Shown here: piece by piece, positions 10,909 to 21,287 of the stretch
Numbering within the stretch: the first letter of the stretch is position 1
Layout of the letters: the number at the start of each line of letters is the position of its first letter
From: Mucor racemosus
Lineage: Eukaryota; Mucoromycota; Mucoromycetes; Mucorales; Mucoraceae
Length of the DNA stretch: 64,000 bases
Assembly (NCBI GenBank): GCA_027405735.1
Contig: JAPEHQ010000002.1
Span: 3,298,501 to 3,362,500, forward strand
Reading direction: 5' to 3'
Translations under genes and position numbers: made by a program
The notes under the pieces: model-generated
Seen by the model: the letters and a program-made list of their open reading frames with translations, nothing else
Database searches by the model: none
What the model was told of the DNA's origin: nothing

Positions 10909-12108
10909 ATGGGTTTCTTTTCAAATTTATTTGGAAAGAATAATACAAACAAGACTTATACAAGGCTTCCAAGCCCTTCAACTTTTATAAGACCAAAACG
11001 CTGGAGAATTATAACCATAATCAAGTATGCTATCCTAATTATTGCTGCAATTGTTATTTCTTTCTTTGCTATATGTCAGTTACAAGTTAATGTGCGTGTG
11101 TATCTCCGTGATTGGATTTCTCATGCTGATGAAGAATATTACAAGCCTTTAGCCGGTTGTTTCGATAGTTTGCCAGAGAGTAGTCCTTACTTGAATGGTG
11201 TAAATCAATATGCATACGATGTAGCTCCTGGCATCAGTTTAATGGAGGATTACGACTGTTATGATTTTGCTGCTACCATTAAATCTGAACCATTGAAATA
11301 TCCCATCTCAAAGGAAAAAACTGTTTACCATGCTTATTGGCGTTCTGACCTTGCTCCTGTAGGCCCTAAACAACTTGCCGCTCTTCGCTCATATTTTGCT
11401 ACACAAAACCCTGATAATACAGTACTTTATTTGTGGTCGAATGGTGATTTGTCTCTTTCTCCAGTAATTCAACAAATTAAAGAGCATGTTGGTGATCGTC
11501 TTGTAACAAAAATATATAATCCTCATGAATTAGCCAAGGGTTCTCCCATGGAAGGCTCAGCTCACTTGGATTTTAAAGACGACAGCGGTTATTTGGATGG
11601 TGATTTGATTCGTTTATTGGCCATTTATCGTTATGGTGGTATGTGGTTTGATATGGATAGTTTGTTTATTAGAGATATGGCCCCACTTTTAGAACATGAA
11701 TGGTTGTCTCAATGGGATTGCTTCTTGCCTAATGGTTTCCCATTCAATGGTGCTTTTATGCGTTTTTATAAGAAATCACCTTATTTGTGTGAAATGCTCT
11801 CTGAATTAGCTTCAGGTCCATTGCCTAGACAAGACACCATTGATTGGGGAGGATATATGTATTATAGAATTTATCGTCGTTTATTACATCATGGAATTCG
11901 TCCTTGGGCTGTGCTACCTTGGTGCTTTACTGATTCGATGGTTTGTTCTCCTAAAAACTCGATGCCAAATGCTTTCATTGAAGCTGAATTTGACGAGGAA
12001 AGATTATTGCAAACATTTGCTTACCATTGGCACAATCAATGGAAGAAAGAGCCTGGATCTCTATTCAAATTCTTGGAAGACAGACATAAAAATGTTACTG
12101 GTTGGTAA
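10909..12108 (+). CDS. type II membrane glycosyltransferase with DXD motif (GT32-like)
   Basis: Single exon, 399 aa. A short basic cytosolic N-terminus (to about residue 33) is followed by one hydrophobic anchor (34-56) and a lumenal catalytic part, the usual layout of a Golgi glycosyltransferase. The sugar-nucleotide/metal site is RYGGMWFDMDSLF (241-253) with Asp248-x-Asp250, the DXD signature of the GT32 family (Och1 and alpha-1,4-GalT-like enzymes). Supporting blocks are HAYWRSDLAP (141-150), LDGDLIRLLAIYRYGG and the C-terminal HWHNQW (373-378). Likely role: transfer of a hexose to cell-surface glycans or glycolipids; donor and acceptor cannot be read from sequence. An AATAAA signal sits near 12199. 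Confidence 0.8.
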   Translation: MGFFSNLFGKNNTNKTYTRLPSPSTFIRPKRWRIITIIKYAILIIAAIVISFFAICQLQVNVRVYLRDWISHADEEYYKPLAGCFDSLPESSPYLNGVNQYAYDVAPGISLMEDYDCYDFAATIKSEPLKYPISKEKTVYHAYWRSDLAPVGPKQLAALRSYFATQNPDNTVLYLWSNGDLSLSPVIQQIKEHVGDRLVTKIYNPHELAKGSPMEGSAHLDFKDDSGYLDGDLIRLLAIYRYGGMWFDMDSLFIRDMAPLLEHEWLSQWDCFLPNGFPFNGAFMRFYKKSPYLCEMLSELASGPLPRQDTIDWGGYMYYRIYRRLLHHGIRPWAVLPWCFTDSMVCSPKNSMPNAFIEAEFDEERLLQTFAYHWHNQWKKEPGSLFKFLEDRHKNVTGW

Positions 12109-13039
12109 CTGATTATTCGTTCATATGTAAATTTATTCTTTTTCTTTATTATTTTAAACGTTTCTACCATTTATTCCCTTATTTTCCTTTGTTAATTAAT
12201 AAACTTTTAAAAAAAAAATGTCTGAACCAAGCCATTATTGCAATGGCATAATGAATATAAGCGATGCTTAGCATATAAAGTAATTAATTGCAGGTTACAG
12301 ATTCTCTTTATTTGGCAAGTCTTGTGTTGTAATACTTTGTGTTGCATCACTTTTAAAGCTCCATTCCTTACTCGGATGACAAGTATACTGATTTTCAGTG
12401 AAGTTGCAATTGCAGTTGTTTTTCAAAATATTCGCCTGAAGCATGGAAGTTATTTAGTATAAATTGACGGAAACCCCCCTGAAGTAACCACCACTATGCC
12501 CCTAACTGGAATTGAGAATTTGAAAATGTAAAGAAATACATTCAGAGGGCATTTACTGGTAAATCTAGGTACTTATCATTGCCATATATGCTGATTTGGC
12601 TGATTTAGCGCTTTTTCTAATTTGAGATGGCTTTTTGTGCCACAAAACCCACTTAGAAAAAGTGCACGCTTGATTCCTACAATTTAACCAGCAAATTAAT
12701 GGTATGCTAAAATTACGATTCTAGTTATTGTTTCAACTTTAGACACTACAAAATAAATATGAATTGATCGCATTATGCTACCTATCCCTAAATTTATTTT
12801 ATATCTCACGAAAGACTCAAAAACGCGTAAAATTCACTGCTTTTTCCTTGAAAACCGGGTCTCATTTTTCATCCCTGCTCTACTTTTTGTTTTCACTAAA
12901 TAACTCCAAGAAAAAATTATATGCCAATGTACCTGAGATGTTCAGCTTTAATTCAAAAATAAGTATTCGGAAATATCCTATTTTTTGCAGTTGGTATTAA
13001 TTTTTCAATGTTAATGTTTCAGATTTTTTACGCGTATTT
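12109..13039. other. intergenic
   Basis: 3' flank of the glycosyltransferase gene, AT-rich. Short frames here do not start or read like genes. The right part merges into the 371-bp repeat. Confidence 0.45.
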
Positions 13040-13391
13040 CGCTGCTAAAGGATTGAAAACTTTGAGGCTTCATATCTCTACAAAAAATTAAGCTATACTA
13101 ACACTTTTTAATAATTAAACTTACTTATTTTGAAGTTCTCTATAACATATTTTAATATAAAAAAATTCTAAACACTTTTATTTTTTTTTCATTTTTTTTT
13201 GGCATTTTTGTAGCAGATTTCAAAATATTCGTTAAATTGAGCAACGCTTTTTTTACATTCATGTCATCAAGCTCGTTTAGCTCTCTCGGATCCAATTTAG
13301 CTTTTTTTAAAATATTAATTTTTCGTGGAGGTATCCTTAAAAATGTGTACAAAAAGATACTTTCATTTCTAGCTTTCATTTTTCCCTTGTA

Positions 13392-13605
13392 CAGTGACCC
13401 CCAAAACTGTCCCAATGTTTCCTAGTTTTGAGTTTAGTATGATTTTCAGGTACAACAAATATATTTAAAGTACAACATATTTTATATATTTCGGAAGATC
13501 AATTAATTTCCTTTTATATTAAATTAAAAAAATCTCGAATTTCATTGGTCCGCTATATTTATACCCTGTCTGGGACAGCATATGCATTGGGACAGTTTTG
13601 GGAGC
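13392..13605 (+). repeat. left terminal inverted repeat of Tc1 element 1
   Basis: 214 bp, near-identical to the reverse complement of 14823-15036; a few substitutions distinguish the two ends. Confidence 0.9.
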
Positions 13606-13631
13606 TTACGCGGGAAAAAATATAATCCTAT

Positions 13632-14661
13632 TTAATAGTCCGTCCAAAGGCCGTTTCTTTCCAAATATACTTTCACACAATTGGGCATGCTATCAAAAAC
13701 TTTTTGGCACTCCTCCTGTTTAATGGTGTTGTACCAAACCTCAGTTACACGCTCCGAAAGATCAAGGATTCATTTGGGCGCTGTTTTTTACTCATTAAGC
13801 CTCCTCTTTAATAAGATCCACATATTTTCGATCGGATTCAAGTCAGGAGATAGCGGAGACCAATTTATTACTTCATAGTCTTGATCCAATAGATATTCCT
13901 TGACTAAATTTGATGTATGCTTTGGAGCATTGTCATGCTGGAAAATGATCTGATCACGACGAAGGCCTAATTTATCCAAAGTAAAATTGAAAGTCCGCTC
14001 CAAATCGTCTTCAAAGATTTGTTTATCCAAATGTCGATCCACAGTACCCTCAATTCTGCATATCTATCGAACTCCGGCATACGTAATGGCCCTCCAAAAT
14101 ATGACACTCCCACCGCCATCTATAACGGTCATCTTCACATAATTAGATTTCAAGCTCTCACCGTCTCAAATCCAAAGCCAGCTTCTTCCATTTAAGTTAA
14201 ATCTATTAATGTTGGTCTCATCTGATCAAATCACCCTTTTCCGTTCGTCGGAAGTCCAATCCTTGCGAAGATGACACCATTCTAAACGCCTTTTAATATT
14301 AGCCGGAGACAGCATAGGTTTTTTAGGCTTGATAATTGCTCCTATGCTCCCCCTACGGAGCGATTTCGGACAGTTTCCGGGCTTTTATTAACTCCGAAAT
14401 TACTCTCAAGTATTTTAAAATGTTACTTGAATTTTTGACTGCTTTTTTTGTTGCTTGGCGAACACAAAACCTTTCATCAGATTCAAACAGAAATTTAAGT
14501 CGACCCCTTTTAGACACACCCAAACTTGTGCAACACCGTTTTTTAATTTTTTCCACAACAGGCTTACCTACATGCAGTATTTCCGCAACTTGGCGCACTG
14601 ATTTACCGGTGTTTAAAAGACTAATGGCATCATTTTCCTTATTCTCCTGAAGTTTTTTCAT
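13632..14661 (-). pseudogene. Tc1-type DDE transposase, degenerate
   Basis: Reads minus from ATG 14661 (MKKLQENKENDAISLL) to stop 13632. The N-terminus has a helix-turn-helix segment (KSVRQVAEILHVGKPVVEKI). The catalytic half shows SDETNINRF (first Asp), FQHDNAPKHTS (second Asp) and SPDLNPIENMW (third acidic residue), the Tc1 DDE signature. The span is 1030 nt, so there is a net frameshift, and there are in-frame stops between 14042 and 14353, for example just before SDET and after LWI. Two of these stops replace Trp or Arg positions (TGA), suggesting C-to-T type decay. Inactive. Confidence 0.88.
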
Positions 14662-14822
14662 ATTAATTTTCAATAGGCCAAAGCACCAGAATCTGTATAT
14701 GAAATATGCATCTTTTTTATTTTCTTTACCTAATTAGGTGTTTATTTACTGATTTCCAAGCGTTCAAGATACTAGTGCAAATTATGGTTCTACAATCATC
14801 GATTATCTAAAAATCAAAAATG

Positions 14823-15036
14823 GCTCTCAAAACTGTCCCAATGCATATACTGTCCCAAATTGGGTATAAATTCAATTGACCAATAAAATTCGAGATTTTT
14901 TTAATTTAATATAAAAGGAAATTAATTGATCTTCCGAAATATATAAAATATGTCGTACTTTAAATATATTTGTTGTACCTGAAAATCATACTAAACTTAA
15001 AACTAAGAAACATTGGGACAGTTTTGGGGGTCACTG
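14823..15036 (-). repeat. right terminal inverted repeat of Tc1 element 1
   Basis: Partner of 13392-13605, same 214-bp length, ends ...GGGGGTCACTG followed by the target-site TA. Confidence 0.9.
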
Positions 15037-15600
15037 TATACCCTCATCCTAAATTCTGAATCTGAAAAAAATTTAGACAAAAATCTTATTTTCTCTACGA
15101 AAAATGAAGCTAGAAGATTTTGCAATAGCTCGGTCGATAGATAATTTTTTTGCTCATTATTGTAGTTTATTATATTTTAAATATGCTTATAAAAAGTGAT
15201 GTGTATCTTCAGAAAACCTCCAAAATTTCATTTGCATTTTACGCAAAATTTAATGTAAAATGTTTTTTTGATTTTTATTTAGATGTATGCAGAATCCAAA
15301 ACTGTACAAAAACTATTTAATGTACTAGGTTGACTTACTTTGCAGCTCATGAGCCATTAAACAATTTTGTTTTTTGATCATTTTTCGTCCATTTTTTCAT
15401 ATCGATTTTGGAATCCCGTTATAATAGATTATAAGCTGTGATAAAAACTATTATTTTAATTATCTCGACGAAAAATCAATATTTTTCGCTGAAAAAAAAA
15501 AATACAGAGTAGCAATCAATTAGATCTATCTTGTGAATACAAAAAATAGATACGTCAATTTAAGTAATCAATTTTTAATAATCAATTTTAGGTCAGTTTT

Positions 15601-16635
15601 GGTCAATTTTGGTCAATGTTTGACCAGTACACTTATATCCTGGTGTTAATATTTCCATTTCCGAGATATATTAATGAGTTGTAGAGGGAAGGTACATCTT
15701 CGTTGAAAGTTTTTTACGTGATTCGATTCAATTTTGGACTAAAACATTCGAACCCCATTTAAAACCATCGGAAACCTACTTTTTGCAACCGTAAAAAATC
15801 GATAACAAAAACTCTATTTCAGCGAATCCCGATCCTAGTAACTTCCAACTTTATATGAGAGTAGGGAAATATCATTGACACGCTGATGATCTCAAAGGGT
15901 AACGTGCACTGAACCTACTGTGTGCCGAGAAAATCATCGCAAAAGTGCACCTATAGCTTGCTGCGCATTTTTATTGAAAACGATTTAAATATGGTTTCTA
16001 TGATAAATACTACTGATCCAATTAAGCTGCCACTCTTCATGGATATAGGAATGAATAGGTATTATAGATATCTCGGATACCATCTTCCCCCGTGGGTCAT
16101 TATGCATCTGATAGGTAGTCTTGAACTGCAGCAAAAACATAATTAAAATAAAAAAGCAGTGGGAAGTACATGAAATGCCAAAATATTACACTTTTTATTA
16201 ATAATGCATCCAGAGGATGTATTTATATACTTTTCATCATAACTATTACAGAGAATTGGTTTCCAAGGACTGTTACGCCAGGAGATTATATCAATCTCAA
16301 AGTTAAAATATGTACTGAATCAGCATATATGACAATGATAGCTACCGAAATTAATAAGTAGAGATTCTTTTTATTTATAACTAAAGTTGTAATGCAATGT
16401 GTTTTACGCTTATCTTTTAAGAAACTGTTGGATTCCAAATGTTAATTTAAACAACGTAACCGCAAGTTATTTCCCATCGCCGCCCATCGCAACTTAAGAA
16501 TGCAATCCGTTTTTATTATTATTGACTATATAATTTATTATAAAAGTATGTGCCTAATAATAACCATAACAATGCATCATAATCAAATTTTTATATGCTT
16601 CATTATATAGTTGGCAACAAGATCTTTAAAAGCTA
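15601..16635. other. intergenic with a fragment of an interspersed repeat
   Basis: No gene supported. Contains the 52-bp repeat at 16271-16322 described separately. Short plus-strand frames (15922-16361) have no protein-like composition. Confidence 0.45.
16271..16322 (+). repeat. 52-bp interspersed repeat, copy 1
   Basis: Begins TGTTACGCCAGGAGATTATA and matches 33532-33583 at 49 of 52 positions by eye. The TG start and TGTTACG opening resemble the left edge of an LTR, so this may be an LTR fragment; no partner end was found. Confidence 0.6.
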
Positions 16636-17109
16636 CTAATTCCATTCCAATTGATAAAACATTTCAAACTTTTCACGGCCACAAGATCCAAAGCCAGCGT
16701 AAAATGCTTGTTTAAATCGAAATAAAGCATCCGTATACTGTTTTAAAGTCTTTTGAAACTCTCTTTCCTCTAATGCTATCGCTATACGATCTTCCTTTGG
16801 AGCTTCTAGCTGTGGACGGTATTCTAACGCATGATGAAGAAGGCCCAGAATTTCCAAATAAGGAGCGTCTGACATCTTGAAGTAAACCACATTTTCTGGG
16901 AATCGAGTATTACCATTGAATGCCTTGAATGTAGCTGCATCATTTTCACCCACGGAAAGTTCGATTATTAAAGCTTTTATTTTGTCTCTCTCGTCTCTAA
17001 ATGAATGTGTATCAAGTCTTCGCAACACGTATTTGATTTTGGTGCCTGTAAGCCAAACTTGAAGTTGGATGTTTCTGTATTTTTCAGTAAAGTTAACGTA
17101 TCCTGGCAT
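16636..17109 (-). CDS. small unrecognised protein, paralogue family member 1
   Basis: Single exon, 157 aa, from ATG 17109 (MPGYVNFTEKYRNIQLQVW). No known family recognised. Predicted mixed alpha/beta, soluble, no signal peptide or membrane segment. It is related to the protein at 19564-20004 and to the broken copy at 20155-20587: the shared C-terminal pattern is R-E-x-F-E-x-x-(Y/F)-x-L-x-W (here GREKFEMFYQLEWN), and with the broken copy it also shares the start (MP..NF....N.Q.QV) and a block ENVVYFKMSDAPYLEILGLL. The three lie within 4 kb around RCF2, suggesting local duplication. Function unknown. Confidence 0.7.
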   Translation of the reverse strand: MPGYVNFTEKYRNIQLQVWLTGTKIKYVLRRLDTHSFRDERDKIKALIIELSVGENDAATFKAFNGNTRFPENVVYFKMSDAPYLEILGLLHHALEYRPQLEAPKEDRIAIALEEREFQKTLKQYTDALFRFKQAFYAGFGSCGREKFEMFYQLEWN

Positions 17110-18659
17110 ATATTTGTATGGTTATATAACTAACTTTTTGTGATTTATAAAAAGCAAAAAAAAAAAAAGAGATTGTGTCTCTTGTTTTATATGTATATAC
17201 ACTATATCTATTATTGTATTGAGGTAATGAGATCATTGTTGAAATATACAGGACTGGTATGTAAACCTGCTTGATTCCCGAAATAAAGAGCAATGTTGTC
17301 CTAGTATTATTCTACGAGAGCCCTAAATATTTATTGTGTGTTTTTTGATAATATTTTAGGTACATAAAATGTCATAGACAGCAGCTATAATTTTCTCAAT
17401 GAAGCTCAAAACCTGAGGATAACCAGATCAATCGTATCATATAAATGTTTAAAAACAAATTGTGTCTTGGCATCTAGATTCAATTTAAAAAAAAAAACGT
17501 ATTTTTGCAGTTTCTCGCTACTTTTTTCGAATGGTCTGTCATTGTATTTCTATACAAAAGATTACTGTGTTAATTTATTGGCTACCCAGACAATGACACA
17601 TCTCCTGAGAGCTTTTTAACACATTTAGCATTAATTGTATAATATCTTTTTTGGGCATTTCTTTAGATAAGCATGATTCCTTCTTCGCAAAATGTAATTA
17701 GTCGAGGATTATGCCACTGTTTAATTTAAAATAAATTTTACAATACTTATTTACATCTGTTAATGCTTGAGAAACGGAATAAGTTTTAATATATGCATTC
17801 ATCGTATGTTTATTGTAGATACGATATACATGCACATGTAAACTGTATTTCAAACCCGATCAACATACTATGAGATGTGTATTAGTATCGTGTAACGAAA
17901 GGATGTGTCCAGTTTTTATATATTTATAGTAAATCAAAATAAACTAAAGCATCTCAGTCCACTTTTTTTTGTATATATATTGAGATATATAAGTTAGTTT
18001 GAAACCTCAAAATTGATTGTTACAGCCATTGAAGCGGAGTAAGCTCAACAAAAGGGTTATATTATATCGTACCATTGTAACTAAAGCCATGGCTCAGATA
18101 TGGTATTGCTTATGTATAGATATAAGCTACTGTTAAAAATGGCTTGGAGGTGCGATATTATGCGACTTTATACATAAAAGTTACCACAATAACTGTAATA
18201 ATCACAAAAGTGAATGTACAGTGTTCATATACAGTAACATTGAGCTGTCATCGGAGCGGGATACCGACAAGCCTTTTATTTCATGCCAGATTTAAGCTAT
18301 ACAGAACAAATTTGCTACATGTATTTGTGGAATACATTTATTAAATGTCTTTTTGTTGAGATAGAATGTTGCATCAAATATTCACAAATTGAAACAGTTC
18401 TTTTGATATTCAGTAGGTTCTTGTGGGGCATAACAATAATGTGATAGAGTTTTGCTTAAACAGATATAGTATTAAAACAATAATAAAGCAATCGATGATC
18501 CCGAACATTTGTCTTATTTTTAAAAAAGAATTGTTTGATTGAGTTCTGATAAGAAACAATAGAGTTTTTTTTTTTTTTTTGAATAATTTGAATATATAAA
18601 AAGAGTGTCATTTTGCAATAAATTTCCATTTATATACTATTATTACTCGGCAAGGAAAA
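17110..18659. other. intergenic
   Basis: AT-rich spacer between divergent genes. A T-tract lies near 18566-18580 and a pyrimidine/TATATAAA stretch at 18590-18600 just upstream of RCF2 is a plausible core promoter. No gene seen. Confidence 0.45.
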
Positions 18660-19289
18660 ATGGCTGAAAGAAAGGCTTTAACAGTACCTGAAAGACACAA
18701 TCAGTCGCACATCAGTTTTGTTCAGGGTTGTAAAGGTGCAGTTTATGGCGTTGGTATCGGCCTTGTTGCTAGTGCTTTATCATTTCGTTTCTCTCCTGCT
18801 TTCAGAACATTAAGTAGACCTATGCAATTCAATATGGTTGCTTCTGGTGGTATTACTGGATATTTGATGGCTTCTGAACGTGCTGCCTTCAAATACAAAA
18901 ACAATACATTGGGTTATGTTGATCATAAAACTATGAACAATCGTGCTTATCAAAATTATAAGGCTTTACCTCGTAGTTCTCGTGAAAATACCATGCGCTT
19001 CTTGAACGATAATCGTTGGACTATCTTGGGAGCTACCTGGGCTACTTCTATGGTTGGTGCTTATAGCTATAGTTTCAATGTTAATAAGCATTTGAATTTA
19101 AAGCAAAGGCTCTTTCATGCTCGTATCTATGCTCAAGTAGTTACATTGGCTGCTTTGATGGTTTCTGCTGGTTTATCTTTCTATGTCAATGAACACGATA
19201 AGAAGCTATTGAAGGATATACCCGAGGGAAAGCTTCGTGCTGTTCTTGAATTACCTCATGTTGGTCAACCAAAGCAACACATGATTTAG
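18660..19289 (+). CDS. RCF2: Rcf2-like respiratory supercomplex factor (HIG1 domain)
   Basis: Single exon, 209 aa. The C-terminal half has the HIG1 pattern: NRWTILGATWATSMVGAYSYSF (first membrane hairpin arm, about 117-138), RLFHARIYAQVVTLAALMVSAGLSF (second, about 150-174) with the conserved R-x-x-x-A-R-x-x-A-Q core. The N-terminal half has two further hydrophobic segments (about 22-42 and 58-75), as in yeast Rcf2, which is longer than Rcf1. Rcf2 sits in the mitochondrial inner membrane, binds cytochrome c oxidase and tunes complex III-IV supercomplexes. Length and layout fit Rcf2 better than Rcf1. Confidence 0.8.
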   Translation: MAERKALTVPERHNQSHISFVQGCKGAVYGVGIGLVASALSFRFSPAFRTLSRPMQFNMVASGGITGYLMASERAAFKYKNNTLGYVDHKTMNNRAYQNYKALPRSSRENTMRFLNDNRWTILGATWATSMVGAYSYSFNVNKHLNLKQRLFHARIYAQVVTLAALMVSAGLSFYVNEHDKKLLKDIPEGKLRAVLELPHVGQPKQHMI

Positions 19290-19563
19290 AACCAACCATT
19301 GTAACATAAACAATCTCCTTCCATGACATTATCACTATCACTATCATCATAATCACCATCATTTATTCGTTGAAAATATATTAAAATAAAAACTTCTAAA
19401 AGCATAACAATGAGATTTGTACTATGAGGATCAATTTTCAGGTGATTTACACTGAATATAAAGAACAAAGAGCATTCAGAATTTGAATTAGCGGATAACC
19501 ATGGATATATAAGTAGCAAATATTATAAGATAAAAAGATGCTTGTATTCATATTACACCCACC

Positions 19564-20004
19564 ATGTACTCGTTTATTACCTCATTCAAACCTGAGATTG
19601 CAGAGTTTCAAAAACATAGATGGCGTTCATTAATAGATGTTTTGAATGATGTACGATTCCTGGAATCGTATTCATTTAATGACACTGTAGCAAGACGCAG
19701 ATCAAGAGAGCATTTGGATTCCGTTTACGTCAATAAACTGATTGATCCTATATTCCATTACGCTAAAAGATTTCCAGGTCAAGAAATCATGGTCAACGTT
19801 GGACTTGCACCATATAGCAATGTACTCAACAAGCTTTATATATTACTTTGCTATACCGATAAATCAGACCCGGGAATGTGTGCTCATTTAGCGCAACGCT
19901 TTTATGGTAATATCCAAGAATTTAAACGTCTTTTGGAATGGAGAGTGGGTATATACTCGAGAGAAAACTTTGAATCCTATTTTGCTTTACAGTGGAAAGA
20001 TTAA
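19564..20004 (+). CDS. small unrecognised protein, paralogue family member 2
   Basis: Single exon, 146 aa, starting MYSFITSFKPEIAEFQKHRW. C-terminal YSRENFESYFALQWKD matches the family pattern of the neighbours at 16636-17109 and 20155-20587; the preceding segment YSNVLNKLYILLCYTDKSD aligns with the DAPYLEILGLLHHAL block of member 1. The N-terminal half is diverged. It lies 274 bp after the RCF2 stop on the same strand, with its own TATATAA at about 19505. No known domain; function unknown. Confidence 0.65.
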   Translation: MYSFITSFKPEIAEFQKHRWRSLIDVLNDVRFLESYSFNDTVARRRSREHLDSVYVNKLIDPIFHYAKRFPGQEIMVNVGLAPYSNVLNKLYILLCYTDKSDPGMCAHLAQRFYGNIQEFKRLLEWRVGIYSRENFESYFALQWKD

Positions 20005-20154
20005 CAATATTTATTTTTCTGAATAAAGACGTATGTTGGTTGTACAGTGCTTCCACTCTCAATTTAAATTGTGGCGCTTACTGAGCAGTACAAAGAACTG
20101 CATTATAAATGCATAACATAAGAATGTCTTTTCTCTTTTTGTATACCACCAAAT

Positions 20155-20587
20155 ATGCCTTATCATAATTTTGAAGCAAATACCAAAAATTGTCAAATCC
20201 AGGTTTTGGCATTATGTTACTACAATTAGAATTGCTTTGCTATATCAAAAATGTTTTGAATTTCATTTCAACAAATGATGCCTGGCATCCACCTTTTCAT
20301 GACATTACAGGCTCTTCTCACAGATTTCAAGAGAACATGATCTGTTACAATATGTCAAATGTTACCTATCTAGGAATCATCAGCGAACTTTATTGTGCAT
20401 TGGATGCTGATGTGCATAGATGCTTCAAAAATGATACAGCGACTGCCATATGTAACAATAGTTATGATGTGGCATTAGAGAGCTATGCAGCTAATTTATT
20501 GGACTGAAAAAGGCTATCTGCGCAGGCGTTGGTGCATACAATCGCGAGAGCTTTGAAAAGCTGTATAACCTCACGTGGAAAAATTAG
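20155..20587 (+). pseudogene. paralogue family member 3, frameshifted
   Basis: Reads ATG 20155 (MPYHNFEANTKNCQIQV) in one frame, then shifts into the frame of 20190-20507 (QENMICYNMSNVTYLGII, ALESYAANLL), then shifts again near 20504 into a third frame that ends KKAICAGVGAYNRESFEKLYNLTWKN and stop 20585-20587. All three pieces align in order with member 1 (16636-17109). Two frameshifts make it a pseudogene unless they are sequence errors. Confidence 0.75.
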
Positions 20588-21287
20588 ATTATGTGGTGCA
20601 ATGGGTAAACTTTTGTTTATTTTTGACACAATTATATCAATGATGGCATTTGGGCAATAGTAGCAAATGACGAATGGGTTTTGTCATGGTAAATGTTAAT
20701 TTTAAACACATGTTTAATTCTACACTTTCCAAACAAAAAAAACATTATCAGGTAGAGCAGAAAAATCAACTTCGTGCGAAAAAAAATATGCAAATTTCAT
20801 GAGCAGAATTTGGATACTAACCATTTGAAATATTATCAAGGTGATAATCTAGATGATAATTACCCAAAAAACATAGTATTCATTTTCTATATGGTATGTA
20901 AAATACGGTAGTCTTTTTTTGCTCCAAAATATCAGTGTTTGATTTATAAATCGAGGAATCTTTCCTTGATGTCTCTAGCATTACTTTTCTCATGTGTAAA
21001 TGTTCCTGATTTACAATTTTTATTAGAAGCATTGCATCTGTCTATAAGGATTCTCAAATGTATAAGCAGTATAATGCAATGTTAATGATAACCTTAATCT
21101 CAATCTCCAGGATATACTATATAAATGATATCTATATCTCCTTCTAGATATACACATTTCATCCATTCATCATGGATCATTTCCCCGAATGTTTACGTGA
21201 CTCGATACTAAGCCAAACTAAGTAGATGTTTACGTGTGCTCATTCGTAACTATTGCATTTCTTACTTGTATTAGACACATTTCAATC
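20588..21287. other. intergenic
   Basis: AT-rich spacer before the UBX-protein gene. Nothing further supported. Confidence 0.45.

Larger units (their letters stand above)
13392..15036 (-). mobile_element. Tc1/mariner element 1, inactivated
   Basis: Class II element of 1645 bp flanked by TA duplications (13390-13391 and 15037-15038). Ends start CAGTGACCCCCAAAACTG and are 214-bp terminal inverted repeats (13392-13605 and 14823-15036). Within each terminal repeat an 18-bp motif CCCAAAACTGTCCCAATG occurs at the outer end and again, inverted, at the inner end (13400-13417 and 13585-13602). It carries one degenerate transposase gene on the minus strand and sits inside the 371-bp repeat. Confidence 0.92.
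13040..15600 (+). repeat. copy B of the 371-bp periodic repeat, split by a Tc1 element
   Basis: CAAAAAAT at 13081, CGAAAAAT at 15098 and CGAAAAAT at 15469 mark successive units. After removing the 1645-bp transposon plus its duplicated TA, the spacings are 370 and 371. Sequence 13058-13152 aligns by eye with 3164-3262 of copy A, and 15096-15370 with 3540-3830. At 15462-15490 the motif is an imperfect palindrome (TCGACGAAAAATCA followed by ATATTTTTCGCTGA). Confidence 0.65.
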
